Assembly (NCBI RefSeq): GCF_005281835.1
Contig: NZ_RZIS01000017.1
Span: 1-56,939, forward strand
From: Vibrio profundi
Lineage (GTDB): Bacteria; Pseudomonadota; Gammaproteobacteria; Enterobacterales; Vibrionaceae
Direction of reading: 5' to 3'
DNA: 56,939 bases
In this document: in pieces, positions 45,084-54,402 of the stretch
How positions within the stretch are numbered: the stretch's first letter is position 1
Layout: each line of letters starts with the position of its first letter
Program-made: the position numbers and the translations under genes
Notes under the pieces: generated by a model
The model's database searches: none
Seen by the model: the letters and a program-made list of their open reading frames with translations, nothing else
What the model was told of the DNA's origin: nothing

Positions 45084-45704
45084 ATGAAGCCGTTAACGCC
45101 CCGCCAGCAACAGGTCTTTGATCTTATTAAGCGTAAGATTGATGAATCAGGAATGCCACCGACTCGCGCAGAAATCGCTCGTGAATTGGGTTTCCGATCT
45201 GCAAATGCTGCAGAAGAACACTTAAAAGCGCTTGCTCGTAAAGAAGCGATTGAAATCATACCGGGTGCATCTCGCGGTATTCGTATCTTACTTGAAGATG
45301 CGGCAAACGATGAAGAAGGCTTACCATTAATTGGTCAGGTCGCTGCAGGTGAACCTATCTTAGCTCAAGAGCACGTGGAAGCTCACTATCAAGTGGATCC
45401 TGGAATGTTTAAGCCTCAGGCTGACTTTTTACTGCGCGTTAATGGCGAAAGTATGAAAGACATCGGGATTATGGATGGCGACTTGCTCGCGGTACATAAA
45501 ACGCAAGACGTAAGAGACGGCCAAGTGGTTGTTGCTCGCGTAGACGACGATGTAACGGTGAAAAGGCTAGAGCGCAAAGGTGCGACGGTTCTGCTTCATG
45601 CTGAAAATGAAGAGTTTTCACCAATTCAAGTTGACCTGCAATCACAACATCTTGCGATTGAAGGTATTGCTGTTGGTATCATTCGCAATACTGACTGGAT
45701 GTAA
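45084..45704 (+). CDS. lexA: SOS repressor LexA
   Basis: 206 residues. The winged helix DNA-binding domain is about 1-70. The self-cleavage site is in VAAGEP (A88-G89), with catalytic S123 (GESMKD) and K160 (VTVKRLE). RecA-stimulated cleavage induces SOS genes. In E. coli dinF follows directly; here a Fur-box methyltransferase gene lies between. Confidence 0.98.
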   Translation: MKPLTPRQQQVFDLIKRKIDESGMPPTRAEIARELGFRSANAAEEHLKALARKEAIEIIPGASRGIRILLEDAANDEEGLPLIGQVAAGEPILAQEHVEAHYQVDPGMFKPQADFLLRVNGESMKDIGIMDGDLLAVHKTQDVRDGQVVVARVDDDVTVKRLERKGATVLLHAENEEFSPIQVDLQSQHLAIEGIAVGIIRNTDWM

Positions 45705-45720
45705 TGTCCACACTAAACTA

Positions 45721-45772
45721 GTGATTGATATTCATTCTCAATAACTTGAAGTTGTAATTGATATTCATTATC
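45721..45772. promoter_or_regulatory. Two Fur boxes upstream of the methyltransferase gene
   Basis: 19-base windows at 45721-45739 and 45754-45772 match the Fur consensus (GATAATGATAATCATTATC) at about 14 and 15 positions respectively. The shared core is TTGATATTCATT. They lie 27-80 bp before the downstream start, so iron-bound Fur probably represses it. Confidence 0.8.
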
Positions 45773-45804
45773 ATCTTTCCTATGGTGACATAAGGAAGAT
45801 GATG

Positions 45805-46647
45805 ATGCCCCGCCGAACTCAATCCAATCAACAACCACGAGCCAATTCTCATAAAGCTCAGCAAGAATTCCAGGTTCCTGCCAACTTGGTACAGCCTCTC
45901 TGGTTCCGTAGCCGTGAAAGCTTAGTTGATAATGGTTTGGTGTACGATCCCATCGCTGCACAAGCGTGCACCCGCTGTAAACTTGCTCCGGAATGCTTGT
46001 CTGGTGATGTCGACCAGCAACAATTACTTCATGCCACTTTGACTCAACTGTGCGACTCGCAAATTCGCTTGTTCCTTTCATTACATCCTGATGCTTGGAT
46101 CATTAATGTTGGCGCAGGCCTGGATACGCGTTTTTATCGCATTGATAATGGACGCTGTCACTGGGTTGAATTGGATGTCACCGAGAACCTTTTATGGCGT
46201 CAGAGACTTTTCCATAAGAATGAACGCTACCAGCTTCAGTGTGGCTCGGTCGAAGACATCGATTGGCTCGATTCTTTGCATATCCCTGAGCAAGCGCCTG
46301 TGATGATCGTATGTGAACATGCTCTATTGGATTGCACTGAACAGCAGGTTGCGCACTTTATACAAAACCTCAGTCGTCATTTCGTTCATGCAGAAGCGTG
46401 TTTGGTGCTCGCCGGAGATAAGAGTGCGACATATGTTGGCCAAAAGTTGGGTTCAGGTGAATACCAACATGGATTGGCTTCGCCTTCGGAAAGTATTTTG
46501 AATTGGTTACCGTGGGCGCAGTGGGTCAAATCTTTCTCTCCGTTAGATCAGCAATGCAGCCGCTGGAAGCTTTGGCAGCGCTGGCTCTGTAAACTGTCTC
46601 AGTTCAAAAGACGCTTAACACCTCAGCTCGTCCAAATAAAATGGTAA
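45805..46647 (+). CDS. Putative SAM-dependent (leucine carboxyl-type) methyltransferase
   Basis: About 280 residues; three consecutive ATGs precede, and AGGAAG is best spaced for this third one. The SAM motif NVGAGLDTRFYRI, with an acidic VELDVTE two strands on, matches the PPM/Tcm-like family. A four-Cys pattern (CTRCKLAPEC, about 53-62) is unusual for it and may bind metal. It is not homologous to neighbouring genes. Fur boxes place it in the iron-starvation response. The substrate is unknown; siderophore, haem or small-molecule modification are possible. Confidence 0.75.
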   Translation: MPRRTQSNQQPRANSHKAQQEFQVPANLVQPLWFRSRESLVDNGLVYDPIAAQACTRCKLAPECLSGDVDQQQLLHATLTQLCDSQIRLFLSLHPDAWIINVGAGLDTRFYRIDNGRCHWVELDVTENLLWRQRLFHKNERYQLQCGSVEDIDWLDSLHIPEQAPVMIVCEHALLDCTEQQVAHFIQNLSRHFVHAEACLVLAGDKSATYVGQKLGSGEYQHGLASPSESILNWLPWAQWVKSFSPLDQQCSRWKLWQRWLCKLSQFKRRLTPQLVQIKW

Positions 46648-46712
46648 TGAGTGAAGTGGTAGTGGAGTTATTTTCCCTAGGTTAAACTGTCGCCTCGACT
46701 AAAGAGGTGTCT

Positions 46713-48056
46713 GTGAGCCAATCAATTCTTCAAACCTTATCTAATCAAGCAATGCACAAAAAAGTGCTGTTGCTTGCTATCCCTATGGTGTTATCCAACA
46801 TTACTGTTCCGTTATTGGGCTTAGTTGATGCGGCGGTAATTGGCCATTTAGAACATGCGTGGTATTTAGGTGGCGTAGCACTAGGTAGCACGATGATCAG
46901 TGTGACCTTTTGGCTGTTAGGTTTTTTACGCATGTCGACGACAGGCCTTGCTGCTCAATCTTATGGGGCTGAAAACCATAAGCAGCTTGGCTTAGTTTTT
47001 GTACAAGGGATTGCGATGGCGTTTGGCTTTGCAGTGGTCTTTTTACTGTTGCACGGTGTGGTCGCTGACAGCATTTTTGCGTTAAGTGACGCTAGTGACC
47101 AAGTTAAAAAATACGGAGAACAGTACTTTTCTATTCGAGCATGGAGTGCGCCAGCATCGCTCGCTAACTTCGTCATTTTAGGCTGGCTGCTGGGTACCCA
47201 AAACGCGAAAGCGCCAATGTGGATGGTGATCATCACCAATATCATGAATATCGTGTTAGATGTCGTATTCGTGATTGGCTTGGGTTGGCAGGTAGAAGGG
47301 GCAGCGCTGGCATCGGTGATCGCTGATTACACAGGAATGAGTTTCGGTTTGGTTTGTGTTTGGCGCATTTGGGTGAAGAAAAACCTACCTTCTCCTTTGT
47401 CACTGTTAAAGCAAACCACTCATGGCTTAACTCGTTTCGTTAAGCTCAATCGAGACATATTTCTCCGTTCCCTATGCTTACAGGCTACTTTTACCTTCAT
47501 GACTTTCCAAGGAGCGAGCTTTGGTGATGAAGTGGTTGCCGCGAATGCGGTATTGATGAGCTTCTTGATGATTATTTCTTATGGAATGGATGGTTTTGCG
47601 TATGCAATGGAAGCGATGGTCGGTAAGGCCATTGGTGCTAAAGATAGGCAAGAGTTGAACCAGTCATTGATTGGGACGTTTTTCTGGAGTTTGATTATTT
47701 GCCTTTTGCTCACTGCCGTTTTCTATATTTTTGGATCGAATTTGATCCAGATGATCACTTCTATCCCGTCGGTGCAGCAGCAAGCTTCGGTCTACATGCC
47801 TTGGCTGGTGGCAATGCCGCTGGTTTCTATGTGGTGCTTTTTATTGGATGGAATTTTTGTTGGAGCAACCAAAGGTAAAGACATGCGTAATAGCATGTTT
47901 GTCGCGACCTGTTCATTCTTCGTGATTTTTTATCTGTCGATGAGCTTGGAAAATCATGCGCTATGGCTGGCAATGTTGAGTTTTATGGCGATGAGAGGTA
48001 TTGGTTTAGGAGTGGTGTTTATTTCTCAGTGGCGAAAAGGCGAATTCCTAGCGTAG
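46713..48056 (+). CDS. dinF: MATE-family efflux transporter DinF
   Basis: About 447 residues with twelve hydrophobic helices in two similar halves (for example GLVDAAVIGHL near the start). MATE proteins export drugs using sodium or proton gradients; E. coli DinF is SOS-induced with lexA. The GTG at 46713 is five bases after AAAGAGG; a GTG at 46707 overlaps that site and is less likely. No LexA box is seen close upstream. Confidence 0.9.
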   Translation: MSQSILQTLSNQAMHKKVLLLAIPMVLSNITVPLLGLVDAAVIGHLEHAWYLGGVALGSTMISVTFWLLGFLRMSTTGLAAQSYGAENHKQLGLVFVQGIAMAFGFAVVFLLLHGVVADSIFALSDASDQVKKYGEQYFSIRAWSAPASLANFVILGWLLGTQNAKAPMWMVIITNIMNIVLDVVFVIGLGWQVEGAALASVIADYTGMSFGLVCVWRIWVKKNLPSPLSLLKQTTHGLTRFVKLNRDIFLRSLCLQATFTFMTFQGASFGDEVVAANAVLMSFLMIISYGMDGFAYAMEAMVGKAIGAKDRQELNQSLIGTFFWSLIICLLLTAVFYIFGSNLIQMITSIPSVQQQASVYMPWLVAMPLVSMWCFLLDGIFVGATKGKDMRNSMFVATCSFFVIFYLSMSLENHALWLAMLSFMAMRGIGLGVVFISQWRKGEFLA

Positions 48057-48076
48057 CGGGCAGATACCGTGCAAAT

Positions 48077-48108
48077 AAAAACAGCAAGCGTAGTAGCTTG
48101 CTGTTTTT
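48077..48108. terminator. Bidirectional terminator between dinF and sthA
   Basis: A 13-base stem (48077-48089 with 48096-48108) has a six-base loop and A/T-rich flanks, between convergent genes. Confidence 0.9.
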
Positions 48109-48132
48109 GTATCGAGTTCACCTCAACGATGT

Positions 48133-49533
48133 TTAGAATAAACGGTTAAGTCCATTCAGTGCGGCAACGCGGTAGGCTTCTGCCATGGTTGGGTAGTTGA
48201 AGGTGGTATTGACGAAATATTCGATGGTATTGGCTTCACCTTTCTGTTCCATGATCGCTTGGCCGATGTGAATGATTTCAGCGGCACGTTCACCAAACAC
48301 ATGGATACCTAAAATTTCCTTGGTTTCACGATGGAAAAGGATTTTAAGGCTACCGATATCTTTGCCAGCAATTTGTGCTCGAGCTAAGTGTTTGAAAGAT
48401 GCTCGACCTACCTCATAGGGCACTTTTGCTGCCGTTAATTCTTGTTCTGTTTTACCGACAGAGCTGATTTCTGGAATGGTGTAAATCCCTGTCGGGATAT
48501 CTTCAATTAAGTAGCCTTCCGCTTTACCGTGAACAATCGCTTGAGCAACGAAACGTCCTTGGTCATAGGCCGCACTTGCTAGACTAGGGTAACCAATTAC
48601 GTCTCCTACCGCATAAACGTGCTCTACTGAGGTTTGGTAGTTGGTATTTACAGCAACCTGTCCGCGAGAATCGGCGTTAAGCCCCACTGCATCAAGGTTT
48701 AGCTTGTCAGTGTTACCTGTACGGCCATTCGCATAAAGAATGCAGTCGGCTTTCATCTTTTTACCCGACTCTAAGTGAATCACCACGCCATCATCGGTGC
48801 CTTCAATCTTCTCGAAAGTTTCATCGTTACGGATAACAACGCCACTGTTCCAGAAGTGATAAGAAAGTGCATCTGATGTTTCGTTATCTAAGAAGGACAG
48901 TAGGCGGTCTCGCGTATTAATCAGATCTGTTTTAACGCCTAAGCCACGGAAGATCGATGCATACTCACAACCGATTACCCCAGCACCGTAGATGATGATG
49001 TGCTGCGGGTCGTGTTTTAGCGATAAGATGGAGTCGCTGTCATAGATACGTTCATGCAAGAAATCGACGTTATCTGGCTGGTAAGGACGTGAACCAGTTG
49101 CAATAACAAACTTGTCGGCGGTGTAGATTTCTTCAGTGCCGTCACTTTGCATCACTGAAACTGTGTGGGTGTCTGTGAATTGAGCGGTACCGAAAATAAG
49201 CGTACATGAGTTACGGTCATAAAAGCCTTGGCGCAGTCGAGTCTGTTTATCGATCACTGATTTTGCGTGGCCAAGAATATTTGAGAACGTGGAGTGTAGG
49301 CTAGTGTTGTTGTTACAGAAGAGAGGGTTATTATTGAATTCGATGATGCGGCTAACTGCGTGGCGAAGTGCTTTTGATGGAATGGTACCCCAGTGAGTAC
49401 AACCGCCACCTACGCTGGCTTCTTTTTCAATAATGGCGACATTCAATCCGGCTTTGGTTAATCCCATCGCTGCCCCTTCACCTCCGGGGCCACTACCAAT
49501 TACGATCACATCAAAGTGATTAGAATGTGGCAT
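48133..49533 (-). CDS. sthA: Soluble pyridine nucleotide transhydrogenase SthA
   Basis: 466 residues from the second ATG, the E. coli SthA length; this ATG is eight bases after AAGGA. The FAD-binding motif GSGPGGEGAA is near residue 12. The flavin site CTHWGTIPSKALRH has a single Cys where disulfide reductases have two. A second Rossmann motif, GAGVIGCEYASIF, binds NAD(P). It reduces NAD+ with NADPH. Order sthA(-)-fabR-yijD-trmA follows E. coli. Confidence 0.96.
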   Translation of the reverse strand: MPHSNHFDVIVIGSGPGGEGAAMGLTKAGLNVAIIEKEASVGGGCTHWGTIPSKALRHAVSRIIEFNNNPLFCNNNTSLHSTFSNILGHAKSVIDKQTRLRQGFYDRNSCTLIFGTAQFTDTHTVSVMQSDGTEEIYTADKFVIATGSRPYQPDNVDFLHERIYDSDSILSLKHDPQHIIIYGAGVIGCEYASIFRGLGVKTDLINTRDRLLSFLDNETSDALSYHFWNSGVVIRNDETFEKIEGTDDGVVIHLESGKKMKADCILYANGRTGNTDKLNLDAVGLNADSRGQVAVNTNYQTSVEHVYAVGDVIGYPSLASAAYDQGRFVAQAIVHGKAEGYLIEDIPTGIYTIPEISSVGKTEQELTAAKVPYEVGRASFKHLARAQIAGKDIGSLKILFHRETKEILGIHVFGERAAEIIHIGQAIMEQKGEANTIEYFVNTTFNYPTMAEAYRVAALNGLNRLF

Positions 49534-49539
49534 AGTCAT

Positions 49540-49843
49540 CTTCCTTGTTATATTTGTTTAACATTGCTTTAGCGAGATTTTAACTGATTCTAAAGGTCGG
49601 TACATCATAAGCACACTATAGAGTGGATGGGATCACGCAGAATTGCGCAAAATAAGTATTTGGTATGCTATATGTCTCCAATTTACAGACAGGTGATTGA
49701 AATTGCAGCCCTGAACGTATTTACTGCGTGGCGTGAACAAAGAGGGCGTTGGAATGTCTTATATAAGCGAGAGATTCGCGTTATATTTAAAACAGACTTA
49801 AACGCACCTTTTTAGGCTGTACCAAAAGAAGAAATGAACAAGT
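49540..49843. other. Divergent sthA-fabR intergenic region
   Basis: About 304 bp without a convincing gene. An open frame of 62 codons at 49627-49815 lacks a ribosome-binding site and protein character. Promoters for both genes must be here, but I cannot place a convincing -35/-10 pair or FabR palindrome. Confidence 0.5.
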
Positions 49844-50485
49844 ATGAAACCGATGGGAATTCGCGCACAGCAGAAAGAAAAAACACGTCGAAGTTTGATT
49901 GATGCGGCATTTAGCCAACTCAGTGCAGACCGCAGTTTTTCGAATTTAAGCTTAAGAGAAGTTGCCCGCGAAGCCGGTATTGCACCGACTTCTTTCTATC
50001 GACACTTCAAAGATATGGATGAGCTCGGTTTGACCATGGTTGACGAGGGCGGTTTGTTGCTGCGTCAACTAATGAGACAAGCTCGGCAGCGCATTGTCAA
50101 AGAAGGCAGTGTGATTCGTACCTCCGTTGAAACCTTCATGGAGTTCATTGAAAGCAGCCCAAACGTATTTAGACTGTTATTAAGAGAGCGCTCCGGTACG
50201 TCATTTGAATTTCGTACCGCGGTTGTTCGAGAAATACAGCACTTTTCTGCCGAACTGGCTGAATACTTAATCACGACAGGGATGACACGCGAAGAAGCGT
50301 TTACCCAAGCGGAAGCATCAGTCACGTTGGTATTTAACTCAGGGGCAGAAGCATTAGATTTAGATCGTCGTGAGCGAGATGAACTTGCAGAGCGGCTGAT
50401 CATGCAATTGCGAATGATGGCCAAAGGGGCTTATTGGTATCGCAAAGAACGTGAACGTAACCGATTAAAAGGCGGGATTGAATAA
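49844..50485 (+). CDS. fabR: Unsaturated fatty acid repressor FabR
   Basis: 213 residues, TetR family. The helix-turn-helix is LSLREVAREAGIAPTSFYRHF (about 35-55). E. coli FabR senses unsaturated acyl thioesters and represses fabA and fabB. Its stop overlaps the yijD start by one base (TAATG), so they are cotranscribed. Confidence 0.95.
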   Translation: MKPMGIRAQQKEKTRRSLIDAAFSQLSADRSFSNLSLREVAREAGIAPTSFYRHFKDMDELGLTMVDEGGLLLRQLMRQARQRIVKEGSVIRTSVETFMEFIESSPNVFRLLLRERSGTSFEFRTAVVREIQHFSAELAEYLITTGMTREEAFTQAEASVTLVFNSGAEALDLDRRERDELAERLIMQLRMMAKGAYWYRKERERNRLKGGIE

Positions 50486-50856
50486 TGTCGAATGAAAATA
50501 ATACATTGAACCGTGGCTCAGAAAGAAAAACGTTAGTACTGGCACTGATTGCAGGTGTATGTGGTGATGCACTGTTGTCATGGGTAACAATGAGTGAAGT
50601 CTCTTTTTCTATCTTCCCATTGATTGCACTGGTTCTTTCAGTGCAGGCGCTTTACCAAGAATACTTAAACAACCCAGTATCTGAAGATATTCCACTGGTT
50701 GGTTTAGCGTGTTTCTTCGTGGGGGCATTTGGCCACTCAGCGTTTGTGAAAGCACAGCATCCAGATGCTGGCTCAAACTTCTTTGCGATTATCGTCGCAA
50801 TGTTACTGCTCGCGTGGGTAGGTAAGAAGTTAGGCTTTATTGGCAAGACAGCTTAA
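50485..50856 (+). CDS. yijD: YijD family (DUF1422) membrane protein
   Basis: 123 residues with four hydrophobic helices (about 15-35, 40-55, 68-85, 97-113). It follows fabR with a one-base overlap as in E. coli. Function unknown, though constant linkage suggests a tie to membrane lipid control. Confidence 0.88.
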   Translation: MSNENNTLNRGSERKTLVLALIAGVCGDALLSWVTMSEVSFSIFPLIALVLSVQALYQEYLNNPVSEDIPLVGLACFFVGAFGHSAFVKAQHPDAGSNFFAIIVAMLLLAWVGKKLGFIGKTA

Positions 50857-50871
50857 GCCCAATGTACAAAT

Positions 50872-50901
50872 AAAAAAACGAGCCAATTGGCTCGTTTTTT
50901 T
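50872..50901. terminator. Bidirectional terminator between yijD and trmA
   Basis: A perfect palindrome with a seven-base GC-containing stem, loop AATT, and seven A and seven T as flanks. Confidence 0.93.
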
Positions 50902-50921
50902 GTATCTATCACAAAGAGTAC

Positions 50922-52031
50922 TTACGCTTTTCTTTCTAAGAAAACACCCGCTTCCATATGGTGCGTGTAAGGGAACTGATCGAACAATGCAAAGCGTGTT
51001 ACTTTGTGGGTTTCGCTCAGAATATCTAAGTTCTCTTTTAAGGTTTCTGGGTTACAAGAGATATACATAATACGCTCGTAGCCTTGGACCATTTTACAAG
51101 TGTCTTCATCCATGCCTGAACGAGGCGGATCGACAAAAATAGTATTGCAGTTGTAGCTCTTCAGATCGATATTCGCTTGCTTCAATCGGCGGAACTCACG
51201 CTTGCCTTCCATTGCTTCTGTAAAATCCTCCGCAGACATACGAATGATCTGTACGTTTTCAATGTTGTTGGCTGCAATGTTGTATTGCGCTGATTCAACT
51301 GATGGTTTCGCTAGCTCAGTCGCAAGAACGCGCTCGAAGTTTTGAGCCAGTGCTAATGAGAAGTTACCGTTACCACAGTAAAGCTCTAATAGATCACCTT
51401 GGCTATCCTGAGTGCAGTCAACGGCCCACTCCAACATTTTTTCAGCTACCTTACCGTTTGGCTGCGTAAAGCTATTCTCAACCTGTTGGTAGATGTAGCT
51501 ATCACCATTTACGTTGAGCTTTTCAATAACGTAATCTTGGTCGAGAACGATCTTCATCTTACGAGCACGGCCAATGATGTTCAGATTGAAGCCTTCATCG
51601 TTGAGCTGCTGTTTAAGCGCTTTAGCGTTTTCAATCCATTCTTCGTCTAGTTGACGATGGTAAAGAAGAGACACCAAGATCTCGCCGCTTAATGTTGATA
51701 AGAAATCGACTTGGAACAACTTGTGGCGTAGCGATGGGTTGTTCTTCATCGACTCAGTCAATAAAGGCATTAAGTCATTAATCAAACGGCTTGCAGCAGG
51801 GAATTGATCAACGCGATACTTTTCTTTGGTTTCTTGATTGAACATCACGTAGTACATGTCGTCACCTTCATGCCATACACGAAATTCAGCGCGCATGCGG
51901 TAGTTCTGCTCAGGAGATTCGTATACTTCCAGTTCAGGCACATTGTATTGTGCAAACATCTCCGTTAGACGGGCCGTCTTTTCGGAAAGTTGCTCTTGGT
52001 AGCGTTGTGGGTTTACATCTAGAGTCGCCAT
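50922..52031 (-). CDS. trmA: tRNA (uracil-5-)-methyltransferase TrmA
   Basis: 369 residues from MATLDVNP, with AAAGG about seven bases upstream; an earlier ATG adds seven residues. It makes T54 in the tRNA T loop. Motif I LLELYCGNGNFSLALA, motif IV VDPPRSG, and the nucleophile Cys in YISCNPETL are present. It is divergent from btuB, as in E. coli. Confidence 0.97.
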   Translation of the reverse strand: MATLDVNPQRYQEQLSEKTARLTEMFAQYNVPELEVYESPEQNYRMRAEFRVWHEGDDMYYVMFNQETKEKYRVDQFPAASRLINDLMPLLTESMKNNPSLRHKLFQVDFLSTLSGEILVSLLYHRQLDEEWIENAKALKQQLNDEGFNLNIIGRARKMKIVLDQDYVIEKLNVNGDSYIYQQVENSFTQPNGKVAEKMLEWAVDCTQDSQGDLLELYCGNGNFSLALAQNFERVLATELAKPSVESAQYNIAANNIENVQIIRMSAEDFTEAMEGKREFRRLKQANIDLKSYNCNTIFVDPPRSGMDEDTCKMVQGYERIMYISCNPETLKENLDILSETHKVTRFALFDQFPYTHHMEAGVFLERKA

Positions 52032-52200
52032 GGTTATGCCTTTTGCTGTCATGCGTTCAAATCAAGAGCGCAGATTTTATTCAATCCTAAGCGCTTGTCC
52101 AGTGCTGTCGTGTAATCCGATTAAATCACGCACTAAAAACTATAGCTTATACCAATCTTTAACTAGACAAAGTATCAATAGCTTAATACTATCCTCGCCA

Positions 52201-52385
52201 AGCTGGTGCCATTTTAGATGTATAGATGGCTGAATAGGGAATCTGGTGTGAATCCAGAACTGACGCGCAGCGGTAAAAGAGAACGAGTATTCAGAAGACA
52301 CTGTTCATAGTATTGGATGGGAAGTCGAATATAAGGTAGCCATAAGGTTGTGCTCTTGAGTCCGAATACCTGCCAGCAGCTGAGC
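52201..52385 (+). ncRNA. Cobalamin riboswitch controlling btuB
   Basis: Conserved blocks appear in order: AATAGGGAAT with GGTGTGAATCC, the core ACGCGCAGCGGTAA (about 52261-52276), a GACACTG block, GGGAAGTCG, and the B12 box GAGTCCGAATACCTGCC. The ends pair (GCTGG with CCAGC). It is followed by a hairpin at 52383-52399 and by TAGGA before the btuB ATG, so adenosylcobalamin binding probably blocks translation, as for E. coli btuB. Confidence 0.93.
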
Positions 52386-52432
52386 CATACAGTATGGCTT
52401 GGTAAGGAATTTACGCGATTTAGGATCACAAC

Positions 52433-54358
52433 ATGAACAAATCCCTTTTAGCGATCGCTGTTGCATCGCTGCTTACCCCTGTCTCTTATTTACACGCCCA
52501 AGAAGCATCCGCTGATGAAACTATGGTGGTTATTGCTCGCAGTGATAACGTTAATACGATATCTGATATCCCTTCAAATATTGTCGTGATCGACCGTGAT
52601 GAAATTGAGAATAGCGGCGCTAATTCACTTGAGTCACTATTGCGAGGACGCGCAGGTATTCAAGTATCGGACTCAAATAGTGGTGCTGCTTTTTCCTTAC
52701 GTGGATTTAGTGGTGAACAGGCGTCAAGCAACACGCTAATACTTCTAGATGGGCGTCGCTTAAATTCCCAAGATTTAGTTGCCCCAAATCTGAATTTTAT
52801 TCAGCTACAAGATATTGAAAGCATTGAGGTATTATCAGGAAGTGCAGGTGTATTATATGGTGATCAAGCGGTAGGTGGTGTTATTAATATCGTGACGCGA
52901 TCTCCTTCAGATACTGCAACCTCAGTTAGTGCGACATACGGTAGTTTCAATACTAAAGCTCTCAGTGTAAGCACTTCTGGACTTGCAACTGATGAAGTGA
53001 GTTATCGCTTTTCAGCGACTCAAAATAACTCAGATAACTTCCGAGATCATAATGAGAGTAAAAATGGCTCTATTTTGGGGTTGCTTGAATATAAAGACAC
53101 GACTAAAAAACTGTTTTTGGAAGTGGGTTACTATGATACAGAAAGGCAATACGCAGGCAGTCTGACTGAAGAGCAGTTTAAGCAAGATCCTTCGCAAGCC
53201 AATACATCCTATCCTGATGACTTCAACCATGAAATTACGAGAACAGTAAGGTTGGGGTATGACCAAGAGTTAAATCAAATTTGGACATTCAAAAATGAGC
53301 TGATGTTTGATGATATGAGCGGTCATGGGTTGGCATATGGTACGGATAAGAAAACAGAAAGTGGACAGCTCTTTTATGCTGGGCAATTTGAAGGTGCTTT
53401 TGAAACTGAAAGTGGTTTTAGTAACTTTATTGTTGGTTTAGATTTGTTGAAAAGTCATTACGACTATGCGAGCCCTTGGACTGATAGAGATAATGAACAG
53501 AAGTCAGTGAATGTTTATACTCGTTACAGCCATCCGATAACAAGCGACTTAACTGTTAATGTTGGTGGTCGATATGCAAAAGTGGATGATCATGTTACAG
53601 ATATGACCCAATACCCTGATGGCCAAGATCTGAAAGACGATGCAACAGCATATGAGTTATCTGCTAACTATCGAATCACTAATAATTCTCGAGTCTATAT
53701 CCGTACTGAAAGTAACTTCAGATTCGCGAAAGTATCTGAACAGTCTTATACCTTTCCTGGCGTTGTTGGTTTAAAACCTCAAACAGGTGTGTCAAATGAG
53801 TTCGGCTGGCATTGGAATGATGACATATTCTCTGTTCGTGCCGACTTTTTTAATCTGAAGTTAGAAGACGAAATTGTATATGTCACCGATCCTAGTTCAG
53901 GGATGGGGCGTAATGCGAATGCGGATGCGTCGACACGTAATGGTATGACTCTATCGGGTGATTATTACGTGTTCGATGATCTATTGATTAGTGCTGAATA
54001 TAGCTACGTCGATGCTGAGTTTACTGAAGGAGTGAATGATGGAAAAGACGTTGCATGGGTTGCTAATCATACTGGTAAAGTAGCTCTAGATTATTCGATA
54101 ACAGACAACATCGGTTTATATTCAGATGCAGTTTATACCGGAGAGAAGTATCAAGATGGCGATAATGCTAATAGTTTAGATAAACTAGATGCTTATTGGT
54201 TAGTAAACTTGGCTGTTAACTATAATTATGATGATTTAACGTTAACGTTGCGTACTGAAAATCTATTTAATGAAAAGTATGCAAGCTATGTTTTCTATAA
54301 TGGCTGGTACTCGGGCAATGAGCGGGCTTATTACCTAACGGCTAACTACGAATTCTAG
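52433..54358 (+). CDS. btuB: TonB-dependent vitamin B12 receptor BtuB
   Basis: 641 residues. The signal peptide (about 1-22) is followed by TonB box DETMVVIA (about 28-35), the plug domain (about 45-150, with LRGFSG and GVINIVT) and a 22-strand barrel ending in Phe. It imports cobalamin across the outer membrane using TonB energy. Assigned as BtuB from the riboswitch, the trmA/murI neighbours and the receptor architecture. The barrel looks more AT-rich than flanking housekeeping genes, consistent with fast-evolving surface loops. Confidence 0.9.
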   Translation: MNKSLLAIAVASLLTPVSYLHAQEASADETMVVIARSDNVNTISDIPSNIVVIDRDEIENSGANSLESLLRGRAGIQVSDSNSGAAFSLRGFSGEQASSNTLILLDGRRLNSQDLVAPNLNFIQLQDIESIEVLSGSAGVLYGDQAVGGVINIVTRSPSDTATSVSATYGSFNTKALSVSTSGLATDEVSYRFSATQNNSDNFRDHNESKNGSILGLLEYKDTTKKLFLEVGYYDTERQYAGSLTEEQFKQDPSQANTSYPDDFNHEITRTVRLGYDQELNQIWTFKNELMFDDMSGHGLAYGTDKKTESGQLFYAGQFEGAFETESGFSNFIVGLDLLKSHYDYASPWTDRDNEQKSVNVYTRYSHPITSDLTVNVGGRYAKVDDHVTDMTQYPDGQDLKDDATAYELSANYRITNNSRVYIRTESNFRFAKVSEQSYTFPGVVGLKPQTGVSNEFGWHWNDDIFSVRADFFNLKLEDEIVYVTDPSSGMGRNANADASTRNGMTLSGDYYVFDDLLISAEYSYVDAEFTEGVNDGKDVAWVANHTGKVALDYSITDNIGLYSDAVYTGEKYQDGDNANSLDKLDAYWLVNLAVNYNYDDLTLTLRTENLFNEKYASYVFYNGWYSGNERAYYLTANYEF

Positions 54359-54363
54359 ACACT

Positions 54364-54386
54364 AAACCGCCTTCGGGCGGTTTTTT
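54364..54386 (+). terminator. Terminator after btuB
   Basis: An eight-base stem with a TTCG tetraloop (54364-54371, 54376-54383) is followed by six T. The next gene starts 17 bp beyond, so partial readthrough may occur. Confidence 0.85.
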
Positions 54387-54402
54387 ATTATCAGGTTTAT
54401 CG

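Noticed and set aside
45713..46081. A 122-codon minus-strand frame over the Fur boxes and methyltransferase start
   Set aside because: It is antisense to a supported gene and spans the Fur boxes; no ribosome-binding site.
49627..49815. A 62-codon plus-strand frame upstream of fabR
   Set aside because: No Shine-Dalgarno sequence and no recognisable composition; left as intergenic DNA.
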